The translations under genes were made by a program, and so were the position numbers. The notes beneath the pieces were generated by a model. It saw nothing but the letters and a program-made list of their open reading frames with translations, was not told the DNA's origin and did not search any database. From contig DASVTY010000084.1 in assembly GCA_036387315.1 (NCBI GenBank), positions 62,001 to 126,000 of the forward strand: a DNA stretch of 64,000 bases. The letters are read 5' to 3'. The DNA is from JALZCH01 sp036387315 (lineage in GTDB: Bacteria; Acidobacteriota; Blastocatellia; Pyrinomonadales; Pyrinomonadaceae). Below are positions 32,602 to 42,496 of the stretch, one piece after another; the first letter of the stretch is position 1, and each line of letters begins with the position of its first letter.

Positions 32602-33732
32602 ATGAGCGAAACGGCAACCCAAATAACCCAGAAAACACAGGATACGCCAAAACCGGATGAAACCAAGCTCTACGCCCGCAAAGGTTTCCCGGAACAATCA
32701 AAAGACGAAGTTAATCGAGAAGAAGCTCACGCCGAGTACGAACAGCGCAAGGAGCATCAAAAATCGGTTATTGAAAAAATCGGCAATGAAAAACTACTCG
32801 AAATGCTCGAAATGATGATTCTTTCGCGCAGATTCGAGGAAAAATGCGCCGAAGTTTATCGCATCGGCAAAATCGGCGGTTTTTGCCACCTTTATATCGG
32901 GCAGGAAGCCTGCGCCATCGGCGCTTTCGCCGCGCTCGACCCGAAAGATATGGTGATTACGAGCTACCGCGACCACGTCCATGCGCTGGCGCGCGGCGTT
33001 TCGCCGGAAAGCGTGATGGCGGAGCTTTACGGTAAAGTTACCGGCACGGTCAAAGGCAAAGGCGGCTCCATGCACTTTTTTAGCGCCGAACACGAGCTTT
33101 ACGGCGGACACGGAATTGTCGGTGGGCAAATCGGAGTCGGAACCGGAATGGCTTATGCGGCGAAATACAAAGAAAGCGGACAAGTAACATTGTGTTTCTT
33201 CGGCGAAGCGGCGGTTAATCAGGGCATTTTCCACGAATCCTTGAATATGGCGCAGCTCTGGAATCTGCCGATTATCTATATCTGCGAAAACAACCAATAC
33301 GGAATGGGAACTTCGCAGGCGCGCGCGATGAGTATTGCCAGCGTCTCGAAAAAAGCCGAAGGCTACGGCATGGCTGGCGAATTTGTTGACGGAATGGACG
33401 TTCTGGCGGTTTATGAAGCCGTCGAACGCGCAGTTAAAAGAGCGCGCGAAGAATCGCAGCCGACGCTTCTCGAAGTGCGCTGTTACCGCTATATGGGACA
33501 CTCGATGTCCGACCCCGGCAAATACCGCGAGCAATCAGAAATTGAAAAATACCGCGAGCGCGATCCGATTGTGTTGTTTGAACACAGCCTGACCGAAGCG
33601 GGTGTTATTTCCGCGGGCATAATTGACGAAATGGAAAACCGTGCTAAAGAAACGGTTGAAAAAGCTACCAAATTTGCAGACGAAAGCCCGCTGCCGGATG
33701 AGTCAGATTTATTTACAGATGTTTACGCTTAA
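32602..33732 (+). CDS. pdhA: Pyruvate dehydrogenase E1 alpha (mirror copy)
   Basis: Exact mirror of 30085..31215. ATG 32602 chosen; the alternative TTG is at 32542. The promoter copy is at 32494-32523. Carries the same GEA variant in the ThDP motif. Confidence 0.92.
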   Translation: MSETATQITQKTQDTPKPDETKLYARKGFPEQSKDEVNREEAHAEYEQRKEHQKSVIEKIGNEKLLEMLEMMILSRRFEEKCAEVYRIGKIGGFCHLYIGQEACAIGAFAALDPKDMVITSYRDHVHALARGVSPESVMAELYGKVTGTVKGKGGSMHFFSAEHELYGGHGIVGGQIGVGTGMAYAAKYKESGQVTLCFFGEAAVNQGIFHESLNMAQLWNLPIIYICENNQYGMGTSQARAMSIASVSKKAEGYGMAGEFVDGMDVLAVYEAVERAVKRAREESQPTLLEVRCYRYMGHSMSDPGKYREQSEIEKYRERDPIVLFEHSLTEAGVISAGIIDEMENRAKETVEKATKFADESPLPDESDLFTDVYA

Positions 33733-33738
33733 TTATTT

Positions 33739-34722
33739 ATGGCTGTTTTAACTATTAGAGACGCTTTGAATCAAGCGTTGCGCGAAGAAATTGTCAGAGA
33801 CGAAAACGTTTTTATTATCGGCGAAGAAGTTGCGCAGTACGACGGCGCTTACAAAGTGACGCGCGGTTTGTGGAAGGAATTCGGCGATAAGCGCGTGGTT
33901 GACGCACCGATTACCGAGCTTGGTTTTGCCGGTTTGGGCGTCGGCGCGGCGATGGCTGGTTTAAGACCTGTCGTCGAGTTTATGACGTTTAATTTTTCCA
34001 TCTTAGCCGCTGACCAGATTATTAACCACGCCGCGAAAATGCTTTATATGTCGGGCGGTGAGTTTAAGATTCCGATTGTCTTTCGCGGTCCGAACGGTTC
34101 GGCTTATCAAGTTTCCAGCCAGCACTCGCAGGCGCTCGAAGCGTTTTACGCCAACTTTCCCGGCTTAAAAGTCGTGATGCCTTCGACTCCGGCTGACGCT
34201 AAGGGTTTGTTGAAATCAGCAATCCGCGACGACAATCCCGTAATATTTATGGAGCAGGAACGGATGTACGGCATCAAAGGCGAAGTGCCGGAAGATGAAG
34301 ATTTCACGATTCCCCTCGGCGTAGCCGATGTAAAACGCCAGGGAACTGACTGCACGATTGTTGCACGTTCAATGACCGTTCCGCTGGCGATTCAAGCCGC
34401 CGAACAACTCGAAAAAGACGGCGTTTGCAGCGTTGAAGTAATTGATCCGCGAACGATTAAACCGCTCGACATTGACACGATTGTCAATTCGGTGAAAAAG
34501 ACGAACCGGCTCGTGATTGTCGAAGAATCGCACGCTTTCGCCTCGGTCGGCGCGGAGATTTCGCATCAGGTGATGGAACGCGCTTTTGATTATCTTGACG
34601 CTCCCGTCAAACGCATCTCGACGGCGGAAGCGCCGATGCCTTACGCGAAGAATCTCGAAGCGGCGGCTTTGCCGGACGTACCAAAAATTATCGCGGCGGT
34701 TAGAGAAGTGTCGTATTTATGA
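33739..34722 (+). CDS. pdhB: Pyruvate dehydrogenase E1 beta (mirror copy)
   Basis: Exact mirror of 29095..30078. The stop overlaps the hicB start at 34719-34722. Confidence 0.93.
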   Translation: MAVLTIRDALNQALREEIVRDENVFIIGEEVAQYDGAYKVTRGLWKEFGDKRVVDAPITELGFAGLGVGAAMAGLRPVVEFMTFNFSILAADQIINHAAKMLYMSGGEFKIPIVFRGPNGSAYQVSSQHSQALEAFYANFPGLKVVMPSTPADAKGLLKSAIRDDNPVIFMEQERMYGIKGEVPEDEDFTIPLGVADVKRQGTDCTIVARSMTVPLAIQAAEQLEKDGVCSVEVIDPRTIKPLDIDTIVNSVKKTNRLVIVEESHAFASVGAEISHQVMERAFDYLDAPVKRISTAEAPMPYAKNLEAAALPDVPKIIAAVREVSYL

Positions 34723-34922
34723 AATTAAAGGTTGTGGTTCACGAAGCCGAAGAAGGCGGCTATTGGGCAGAAGTTCCGGCAATTCCCGGTTGCGCAACGC
34801 AAGGCGAGACTTTTGAAGAATTGCTGCAAAATCTTTATGAAGCTATCGAAGGCTGGCTGTCGGTCGAAATTTCGCCCGTCCAAATTTCCGAAACCGACAA
34901 AGTTTTGGAAATTGCCGTATGA
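34719..34922 (+). CDS. hicB: HicB-family antitoxin (mirror copy)
   Basis: Exact mirror of 28895..29098; short HicB with ATGA overlaps at both ends. Confidence 0.88.
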   Translation: MKLKVVVHEAEEGGYWAEVPAIPGCATQGETFEELLQNLYEAIEGWLSVEISPVQISETDKVLEIAV

Positions 34923-35125
34923 AATCGGTTTCAGGCAAAAGTTTTGCGAAAATGCTTGAGAAAAGCGGTTGGATTTTGTTAAGAGTTCAAGGCAGTCATT
35001 ACATTTACGGCAAAACCGGAAACGAAGCGCGAATTTCCGTGCCGGCTCACGGCAATCAACCGCTGAAAACCGGTTTGCTGAAATATTTAATGAAACAAGC
35101 CGGGTTGACCGAGAAGGATTTATAA
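34919..35125 (+). CDS. hicA: HicA-family toxin (mirror copy)
   Basis: Exact mirror of 28692..28898; GSHYIY active-site motif retained. Confidence 0.88.
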   Translation: MKSVSGKSFAKMLEKSGWILLRVQGSHYIYGKTGNEARISVPAHGNQPLKTGLLKYLMKQAGLTEKDL

Positions 35126-35133
35126 TTTGATTT

Positions 35134-36534
35134 ATGGCTGATAAATTTTTAATGCCCAAGCTTTCACCGACGATGGAAGAAGGGCAAATTGCGCGTTGGC
35201 TGAAAAAAGAGGGCGAATCGTTCAAAAATGGCGAAACGCTCGCCGAAGTTGACACCGATAAAGCGACAATGGAAATGACCGCTTTAACGGACGGCGTTGT
35301 TTTGAAAATCCTTAAAGGTGACGGTGAAACCGTCCCGCTCGGCGATCCGATTGCGATTACCGGCAAAGAAGGCGAAGACATTTCCGCTCTTTTAGCTGAA
35401 ATCGGCGGCGGAAACGGCGCGAGCGTGGCGAAACCCGCCGAAACAAAAACCGAACCGCAATCTTCAACGCAAGCGCAGCAAACGGGCGCGCCGATTTCCG
35501 AAAAGCCCGAAGTGGCGGAAGCCGCCGGACGCAGCTATGACGCGCAGCGTCCGGGCGCTGAGCAGCAAGGTCAAGTGGCGTCTCAACAAACAGAATCGAA
35601 ACCTTCCGAAGGCGGAAACGGACGTTTAATCGTTTCGCCGATTGCCGCGCGAATGGCGGCTGAAGCGGGTTTGAATTTGAATAATTTGCAAGGCTCAGGT
35701 CCCGGCGGGCGAATTATCAAACGCGATATTGAAGCCGCAATCGCGGGACAAAAAGCCGCGCCGCAAGCTCAGCCCGAGGCACAACCGCAAATTCGAGAAC
35801 AAGCGCCAACCGCTCCCGGCTTTCAACAAGCCGAAATCGCGGGAGCATCCGCTTATCGCGAAGAGCCGACGACGCAAATGCGCCGCGCTATCGCTTCGCG
35901 TCTGACCGAATCTATCGGTCCGATTCCGACTTTCTATCTGACAATCGAAGTCGAGATGGATAAAGCAATTGATTTCCGCAAACAAATCAATGCGGCTTTG
36001 CCGGAAGAAAAGAAGGTTTCGATTAACGATGTAATTATCAAAACGGTCGCGTCGGCTCTGATGCGTCATCCGCAGGTCAATGCTTCGTATCAAGACCGTT
36101 CGATTCGTTATTATGAACGCGCCGACATCGGCGTCGCGGTGGCAATTCCTGATGGTTTGATTACACCGATTATTCGCAATGCAAACGGAAAAGGCATCGC
36201 GCAAATCGCGGCGGAAGTCAAAGAGCTTGCCGGACGCGCCCGTGATAAAAAGCTCAAACCCGAAGAATTTACCGGCGGAACTTTTTCGATTTCAAATCTT
36301 GGAATGTTTGGAATCGAAGAATTTACCGCAATCATTAATCCGCCCGAAGCCGGAATTCTGGCAATCGGAAAATCGGAACCGAAACCTGTTGTGCGAGATG
36401 GAGAAATCGTCGTGCGGAATATGATGCGCGTTACAATGTCGTGCGACCATCGCGTGATTGACGGGGCGACGGGAGCGCAGTTTTTGAAAACTTTAAAGCA
36501 AATGCTCGAAAATCCGATGTTGATGTTGATGTAA
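35134..36534 (+). CDS. pdhC: Pyruvate dehydrogenase E2 (mirror copy)
   Basis: Exact mirror of 27283..28683. The bulged terminator copy follows at 36542-36569. Confidence 0.93.
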   Translation: MADKFLMPKLSPTMEEGQIARWLKKEGESFKNGETLAEVDTDKATMEMTALTDGVVLKILKGDGETVPLGDPIAITGKEGEDISALLAEIGGGNGASVAKPAETKTEPQSSTQAQQTGAPISEKPEVAEAAGRSYDAQRPGAEQQGQVASQQTESKPSEGGNGRLIVSPIAARMAAEAGLNLNNLQGSGPGGRIIKRDIEAAIAGQKAAPQAQPEAQPQIREQAPTAPGFQQAEIAGASAYREEPTTQMRRAIASRLTESIGPIPTFYLTIEVEMDKAIDFRKQINAALPEEKKVSINDVIIKTVASALMRHPQVNASYQDRSIRYYERADIGVAVAIPDGLITPIIRNANGKGIAQIAAEVKELAGRARDKKLKPEEFTGGTFSISNLGMFGIEEFTAIINPPEAGILAIGKSEPKPVVRDGEIVVRNMMRVTMSCDHRVIDGATGAQFLKTLKQMLENPMLMLM

Positions 36535-36606
36535 AAACGTGATTCTCGCGCTTAAGCCGCGAATTTTTATCAAATAGTTCTGCGGCGTTGTTTAAGATTT
36601 TTCGCT

Positions 36607-37101
36607 CTAAATTAATTTTTCCGGCGCGACACGCGCGATGAAACTTACCGCTTCGTCAATCGAAGGACGCATGCCGGTAAAGCCGATTGATGCATCGTCG
36701 AAGCCCGCCGCTTGCGACCATTTTGCCGCCGTACGATAAGCGGAACTAAAGCGGGCGTAAAATTTTTCCGGGTCTGTGAGTTCAAGCGACAGAAAACGAT
36801 TGCCGTTAATGTTTGACACGGAAACGCGGCGGATTTCCTGCCAGGCGATTAAGCCGCATTTCCAACTGAAAACTTCGACGCCCCGACGGTCAATGACGAT
36901 TTCCGGGCGGCGCGTCTGAAAAATACGAATCGGAATGACGAAAAACCCCAGCCCGAAAAAAGCGATGCCAAACCACCCGAAAATTTTCGGCGTGATTTCG
37001 TCAAAGGTAGTGCAAAAATAGCACCCTGCAACCATCAGACAATTTAAGAAAAAAAGCCAGATTAACTTCAAAGGCGAATTGTAAAACTCTATTCGTTCCA
37101 T
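36607..37101 (-). CDS. STM3941-like membrane protein (mirror copy)
   Basis: Exact mirror of 26716..27210; two helices plus PH-like domain. Confidence 0.66.
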   Translation of the reverse strand: MERIEFYNSPLKLIWLFFLNCLMVAGCYFCTTFDEITPKIFGWFGIAFFGLGFFVIPIRIFQTRRPEIVIDRRGVEVFSWKCGLIAWQEIRRVSVSNINGNRFLSLELTDPEKFYARFSSAYRTAAKWSQAAGFDDASIGFTGMRPSIDEAVSFIARVAPEKLI

Positions 37102-37125
37102 AAACAATCCAAATCAATCGGCAAA

Positions 37126-37821
37126 TCAAATTTTTACGTTTCGTTGCAGGAAAAGATAAACGTAAATTTGCCCGTCGTCGGTGCGACGCGCCAGAACTTT
37201 CAAAAGCACCGGTTCGGCAACATTCACCCACCGATAACTTTGGGCTTGGCTTTCGGCGATTTCAAACGTCCGCCAATTTCGAGGGTTTTGCGCGTTGTCG
37301 GCGCTGACCATTCGTAATTCTTGAGTTTGGAAAAGCGAATTTCGGCGAAACTCTTCCCAGCCGGGTTCGTCGAGCTTGACGATTAATTTTGTGTCATAAG
37401 TCTGCGTGTTTTGGTCTCTATGGTAAACAACCTTCGTTTTTTCGGGAAATTTAAGGCGCATCATTGACCCGGCTTGAGGAAGCGGATCGTCAAAGATCGC
37501 CAAAACCAATGGCGCTGAAACGAACAGCGCCCCGACGCCGACGACTATCGCCAGGATGCCGCCAATCAAGCAAATTAAAAAACCAGCCCCGCTATTGTTC
37601 GGATACATTTTTTTTGCCGCCCAAAGGCTTATTGGTCCGGCAACCGCAGTAGCAATAACAATGATTACCAGGCTCAAAATGCCGAACAAAGCGTAAGCAT
37701 ATGGCTTCACCGACGTTTTGAAATGCTCCATTCCCCACATCAAAATAAATGCGTCAACGAGCGCGGCGACGATTAAAATCAAGCCCGTGAGCAAAGAAAA
37801 AACCCAGGATATCGCGTTCAT
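37126..37821 (-). CDS. Membrane protein of unknown function (mirror copy)
   Basis: Exact mirror of 25996..26691; the alternative TTG start is at 37848. Confidence 0.63.
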   Translation of the reverse strand: MNAISWVFSLLTGLILIVAALVDAFILMWGMEHFKTSVKPYAYALFGILSLVIIVIATAVAGPISLWAAKKMYPNNSGAGFLICLIGGILAIVVGVGALFVSAPLVLAIFDDPLPQAGSMMRLKFPEKTKVVYHRDQNTQTYDTKLIVKLDEPGWEEFRRNSLFQTQELRMVSADNAQNPRNWRTFEIAESQAQSYRWVNVAEPVLLKVLARRTDDGQIYVYLFLQRNVKI

Positions 37822-37851
37822 AAAATTTTCAAATTTCGTTTCAATCAAATT

Positions 37852-38400
37852 TTAATCGCTGGTTTGAAAGTAAATAAACTTATTTTTATGCCAGACGAAA
37901 TTGCGTCCGGCTTTTTCCCAAATTCCGGCGAAAATCGTATCGGTTTTAAAGCGCAGGCGGCTTTTCGTCGAATAATCGTAAAGCGGCGTGTCTTTTTTTT
38001 CGGTCAAAAGATAATCGCCGTAATCATCGAGCAGAAAATACTCGTATGATTTTCCGTTTCGCACAAACGCCACGGCAACTTTTCTTTTCAACATTTTGCC
38101 GTCGTTTGTCAGAACGGGCTTTCCGTCGCTCGAATACGACGTTCCGTGTTCGATCAGTGCGGCGTAATCGCGCCGTCCGTCGCCGTTCCAATCGCCCGCG
38201 ATTAAATCGCCGCGAGCGTCGTCCGACGAGACCGTTTCGCGCAAATGTTTCTGAATTTCAGGAAGAATTTTCGCAAACCGCCAGCCGCGATGTTTTTCGT
38301 TCAGAATTTCCCGGCACGAGGCAGGAAGTGTCACAGCTTGCCCGGAGGAAAAACCGGCGAGCGAAAAAAACAGAAAAATGAAAATAAAAAATCGTTTCAT
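37852..38400 (-). CDS. Exported DWNGDG-loop protein (mirror copy)
   Basis: Exact mirror of 25417..25965. Confidence 0.68.
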   Translation of the reverse strand: MKRFFIFIFLFFSLAGFSSGQAVTLPASCREILNEKHRGWRFAKILPEIQKHLRETVSSDDARGDLIAGDWNGDGRRDYAALIEHGTSYSSDGKPVLTNDGKMLKRKVAVAFVRNGKSYEYFLLDDYGDYLLTEKKDTPLYDYSTKSRLRFKTDTIFAGIWEKAGRNFVWHKNKFIYFQTSD

Positions 38401-38432
38401 AAAAAACTTCTCGCGCCGGACTGGTTATTTGT

Positions 38433-38543
38433 TCACTCTTTCCAACAAATCTTTTCCCATTCACGGAAAATCGCCGCCGCTTTTTCATTCGGCGTTTCGT
38501 TGAAATACTCGAATTGCTTTAACGAATTTTCGGAAACAGGCAT
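38433..38543 (-). CDS. Small hypothetical protein, 36 aa (mirror copy)
   Basis: Exact mirror of 25274..25384. Confidence 0.42.
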   Translation of the reverse strand: MPVSENSLKQFEYFNETPNEKAAAIFREWEKICWKE

Positions 38544-38699
38544 GTGAATTTCCTAAAGATGAGATTGGAATTATTGCAGTAGTAATATAACCTTTGGACT
38601 AAAACTTGTAAAATGAAATCTCAACGTTAGAACTACATTAAATCAACTATATTCAACAAAAAAGCGAGATTTGGAATCCCGCTTTTTTTATTCTCGAAA

Positions 38700-40151
38700 T
38701 CAGTTTTCGTCTTCCGTTTTCGGTTTTTCCAAAGCTGTGTCTTCCAGACTTTTAGTATTAATTACGCGGCGCTTCCGCGTTTGCGGAGAGCTTGCGGGTG
38801 TTTCATTTGAGTCTGCCCATTGGTTAGGCGTGATTTCCGGTTCGGTTTTTGTGGTTGCCGTATATTTTGATTTTCTTGAGTTTTTCGCGCCTGAGACTCG
38901 TTTTGTTTGATTAATAGTTTTATTTTCTTTAACCAAAGGTTGCGAAATCTGTTCGGTTGCGGATTTTGCAGCCCTGACTGTAGGAACGGTTTTGATTTTC
39001 AAAGCCCACAGCGAAAAGGCGAAGACGGTAATTAAAGCAGCTAAAGCCATTATTAAAAACGTTTGGCGCGGCTCGCGAATCGTTTCAAATTTCGGCGAGG
39101 ATTCTGCAAATCGTTGTTTGCTGAGGCTTATTTTGAGTTTTCCGTTTTCCGGTTGAATTTCGGTCGCCAAAAGCTCTTTTCTTTTTCCGATGAAAATATG
39201 TTCTTCGACGACATTTGTTTGAATTTTATTGACCGTTTCGTGCGAGCGGATTTGAGCTTCGGCTAAAAGTTTTCTCATTTCCGAGGCGGACGCGGGGCGA
39301 TTGTTTCGTTCAAGCTCCAGAGCCTGTTGTAGAACGTTGGAAACCGGAAGTGAGACTTGCAGGTTAAGCTGTTCAATAGGTTGCAGAATGTCAGGCTGTC
39401 CAGACCAAACGGCAGCGGCGCGCGTCGGAGCGTTTTTCGGCAAACGTTTTGTCAGTAGCTGATAAAGAGTTGCGCCCAGAGCGTATAAATCGGTTCGCGC
39501 GTCGGTCCCGGCGCGCAAAATCGCTTCGACTTTTTCGCTCGAATTAACTGACAAAACTGCATGATAATTGGCGTCGGCGCGCAAAACCTGTTCGAGCGGC
39601 GCGTATTGCAAAGTTGCGGCGAGACTGCCGACGGTTGTGACTGACGCTGCGTCGCCGAGGTTATTTTTGGCAATTCCGAAATCGAGCAGCTTGATGCGAT
39701 TGTGCGGCGTCAGCTTTAAATTTGCGGGCTTGATGTCGCGGTGAATGATTTTTTGCGAATGAAGATAATCGAGCGCGTCCAGAATCTGGTCAGCCCAATC
39801 TAAAACCTGCGCTTCGGCAAAAGGCTCGACGCGAGTTGCGAGCATTCCCGCCAAATCGTCGCCGCGAACAAGCTCCATCACCAGAAAACAGCCATCGCCT
39901 TCGGTGAAATAATCAATTACGCAGGGAAAAGCGTCGTGCGCGGTGTTCGCCAGCAATTCGGCTTCGCGTTCAAAAGCGCGGCGCGTGTCAATCGAATCGG
40001 CGAAAGTTTCTTTGAGAGCAACCGCTCGATTTTTAAGCCGCGTGTCTTCGGCTTCGTAAACCGCGCCCATTCCGCCGCTTCCTAAACGGCGCGAGATGCG
40101 GTAGCGCCCGTCCAACACCGTGCCTTTCGGCAAAGGCGTTCGCTTTTGCAT
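38700..40151 (-). CDS. Ser/Thr protein kinase (mirror copy)
   Basis: Exact mirror of 23666..25117, including the insert after YAPLEQ; terminator copy at 38658-38690. Confidence 0.9.
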   Translation of the reverse strand: MQKRTPLPKGTVLDGRYRISRRLGSGGMGAVYEAEDTRLKNRAVALKETFADSIDTRRAFEREAELLANTAHDAFPCVIDYFTEGDGCFLVMELVRGDDLAGMLATRVEPFAEAQVLDWADQILDALDYLHSQKIIHRDIKPANLKLTPHNRIKLLDFGIAKNNLGDAASVTTVGSLAATLQYAPLEQVLRADANYHAVLSVNSSEKVEAILRAGTDARTDLYALGATLYQLLTKRLPKNAPTRAAAVWSGQPDILQPIEQLNLQVSLPVSNVLQQALELERNNRPASASEMRKLLAEAQIRSHETVNKIQTNVVEEHIFIGKRKELLATEIQPENGKLKISLSKQRFAESSPKFETIREPRQTFLIMALAALITVFAFSLWALKIKTVPTVRAAKSATEQISQPLVKENKTINQTKRVSGAKNSRKSKYTATTKTEPEITPNQWADSNETPASSPQTRKRRVINTKSLEDTALEKPKTEDEN

Positions 40152-40277
40152 ATTTAATTTTCCTGCCTTTTTTATACGGGGAGTTTTTTCGTGTCGCTAT
40201 CTTACTCGGTAACAGTCCGCCTGACAACAAAAACCTGACAGTTTCGGACGATTTTGTTAGCATTTCAATTTAAACAG

Positions 40278-41204
40278 ATGGAAAAATCTTCTACGTCTCC
40301 TCTCGCGCCGCATTATGCGTTGTTGGGCGTGCAATTGATGTTCGGTTCGTTTCCGGTAGCTGGAAAAATCGCGCTTCAGGCTTTTCCCAGCTTTACCATT
40401 GTCGGCTTCAGGGTTGCGGGTGCGGCGGTCGCTTTTTTGGCTTTGCAGCTATTAACCGGAACTTTACGTCTTGAGCGCCACAGCGATTACTGGCGTTTGG
40501 CGCTTTATGCGATGCTCGGCGTGACTTTCAATCAAATTCTTTCCGTCACCGGTCTGTCTCTGACAACGGCGAGCAATTCGGCTCTGCTGGCGGCGATGAT
40601 GCCGGTTTTTGTGGCGATTATCAGCAGCATTTTCGGTTTCGATAAATTGAATTGGTATAAAGCGGGCGGAATTCTAATTGCAGCGTCGGGCGTGATTTAT
40701 CTAATCAATCCGGCGCAAGCCGATTTCTCCGCTCAGCATATCAAGGGCGATTTAATGATTGTAATTAACGGGTTGTGCTACGCGGCGTATCTCGCCATTT
40801 CAAAAGATACTATTGCGCGCAACGGCGCGCTGCGCTCTCTGGCGTGGCTGTTTTTGTTTGGCAGCGTAATTTGCGTTCCGCTCGGCGCGTATTCATTTTC
40901 AAGCGTTGATTCATCTCAAGTCGGCACCACCGCTTGGTTGACCCTCGCGTATATTGTACTGATTCCGACAATCGGCGCTTATTATCTGAACGCCTGGGCG
41001 CTCGCGCGGGTTTCTCCTTCGACTGTCGCTGTTTACATTTATTTGCAGCCGCTGATCGGATTTTTGCTTGCCGTTCTCTTTCTCGGCGAACCTTTTACTT
41101 CCAAATCCATTATCGCAGCCGCTCTTATTTTTGTCGGCGTGTTTTTTGTAACCAGAAAAACCGATTGGGAGAAAAACCGAATCCTCCACACGACTTCGCC
41201 TTAA
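40278..41204 (+). CDS. EamA-family transporter (mirror copy)
   Basis: Exact mirror of 22613..23539; alternative TTG start at 40254. Confidence 0.86.
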   Translation: MEKSSTSPLAPHYALLGVQLMFGSFPVAGKIALQAFPSFTIVGFRVAGAAVAFLALQLLTGTLRLERHSDYWRLALYAMLGVTFNQILSVTGLSLTTASNSALLAAMMPVFVAIISSIFGFDKLNWYKAGGILIAASGVIYLINPAQADFSAQHIKGDLMIVINGLCYAAYLAISKDTIARNGALRSLAWLFLFGSVICVPLGAYSFSSVDSSQVGTTAWLTLAYIVLIPTIGAYYLNAWALARVSPSTVAVYIYLQPLIGFLLAVLFLGEPFTSKSIIAAALIFVGVFFVTRKTDWEKNRILHTTSP

Positions 41205-42358
41205 ACTTGATAAGCGACGCGCCCGCCGACTATGGTTAAAACGACGTTTCCGTCACGGTCGAGAGCGGTTAAATCGGCTCGTTTGCCGATTTCGATTGAG
41301 CCGTATTCGGCTTCAACTCCCAAAACCCGCGCCGGATTCAAACCAGCCATTCGCGAAACTTCGACCGGCGAAAAACCGAGCTTTAACATCATCCGCGCGG
41401 CATCTAGCATTGTGATTACGCTGCCGGCGATGCTGCCGCGCTCGTTTTCGGTTTTTCCATTTTTTACCGATATTTTCTCGCCCCAAATCTCAAACTCGCC
41501 GTCGCCGAGACCTGCGGGCGAAACCGCATCCGAGATCAAGACGGTTTTTGCGGGCGTTTTCGTGCGGGCTGCAAAATGCAGCATCGGCGGCGCGACGTGA
41601 ACGCCGTCCGCGATAATGTCGAAAGTCACGTTTTCATTGCTCAATCCCCAGCCGACGACGCCCGTTTCGCGGTGATGCAATCCGGTCATCGCGTTAAAGA
41701 AATGCGTGAGATGTCGCGCGCCGACAGTTAAAGCTGCGTCTAAGGTTTCGACATCGGCTCGCGTATGCCCGATTGAAACGATCCAATTTTCCTCGCGCAG
41801 TTTTTTAATCAGTTCAATTCCGCCCTCTATTTCCGGCGCGAGCGTAGTTAAATGAACGGCATTTTCGGCGAAAAGTCGAGGCAAATTGATTTCGCCCGTA
41901 AAGGTGCGAAAATACCGGGTTCGCAATGCGCCGCATTGTTTTTCACTGACAAAAGGTCCTTCATAATGCACTCCTAAAGCGCGTGCATTTGCTGATTCGC
42001 CCTCGTCTTGAGTTCTGATCAGCTCGTCAATTGCGGTGATTGATTTTCGATAATTTTCCGAAGTATCCGGGACAAGCGACGGCAACCAAGCCGTAACTCC
42101 CTTTTCGACTAAAAACTTTGCGGCTCTACGCAAACCGTCTGCATCAGCCTCGTTCGCGTCAACGCCGATTGCTCCGTGAATATGAATGTCAATAAAACCG
42201 GGGAAAACTCGCGCGCCGCTCAAATCCAGAACCTTTGCCGAATCTCGTTCTTCGCCGTTAACCTGCGCGATTTTCCCGTCGGAAATCAAAAGCGAGCCGT
42301 TTTCAATTTCCTTGTCCGGCAACACTAATCGAGCGTTTTTCAAATACAAATCAAACAT
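41201..42358 (-). CDS. nagA: N-acetylglucosamine-6-phosphate deacetylase (mirror copy)
   Basis: Exact mirror of 21459..22616. Confidence 0.92.
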   Translation of the reverse strand: MFDLYLKNARLVLPDKEIENGSLLISDGKIAQVNGEERDSAKVLDLSGARVFPGFIDIHIHGAIGVDANEADADGLRRAAKFLVEKGVTAWLPSLVPDTSENYRKSITAIDELIRTQDEGESANARALGVHYEGPFVSEKQCGALRTRYFRTFTGEINLPRLFAENAVHLTTLAPEIEGGIELIKKLREENWIVSIGHTRADVETLDAALTVGARHLTHFFNAMTGLHHRETGVVGWGLSNENVTFDIIADGVHVAPPMLHFAARTKTPAKTVLISDAVSPAGLGDGEFEIWGEKISVKNGKTENERGSIAGSVITMLDAARMMLKLGFSPVEVSRMAGLNPARVLGVEAEYGSIEIGKRADLTALDRDGNVVLTIVGGRVAYQV

Positions 42359-42496
42359 ATTTTCTGGATTATAAGAGAAAAAAGAAGCGAAGGTAAGTAT
42401 TCGCTGTTTAATCCGAAAGAAATTGACTTTTCAAAACTAAAATAAAAAACTCGCCTAAATTTCTCCAGGCGAGTTCAAGTTACAGATTCCGATTCC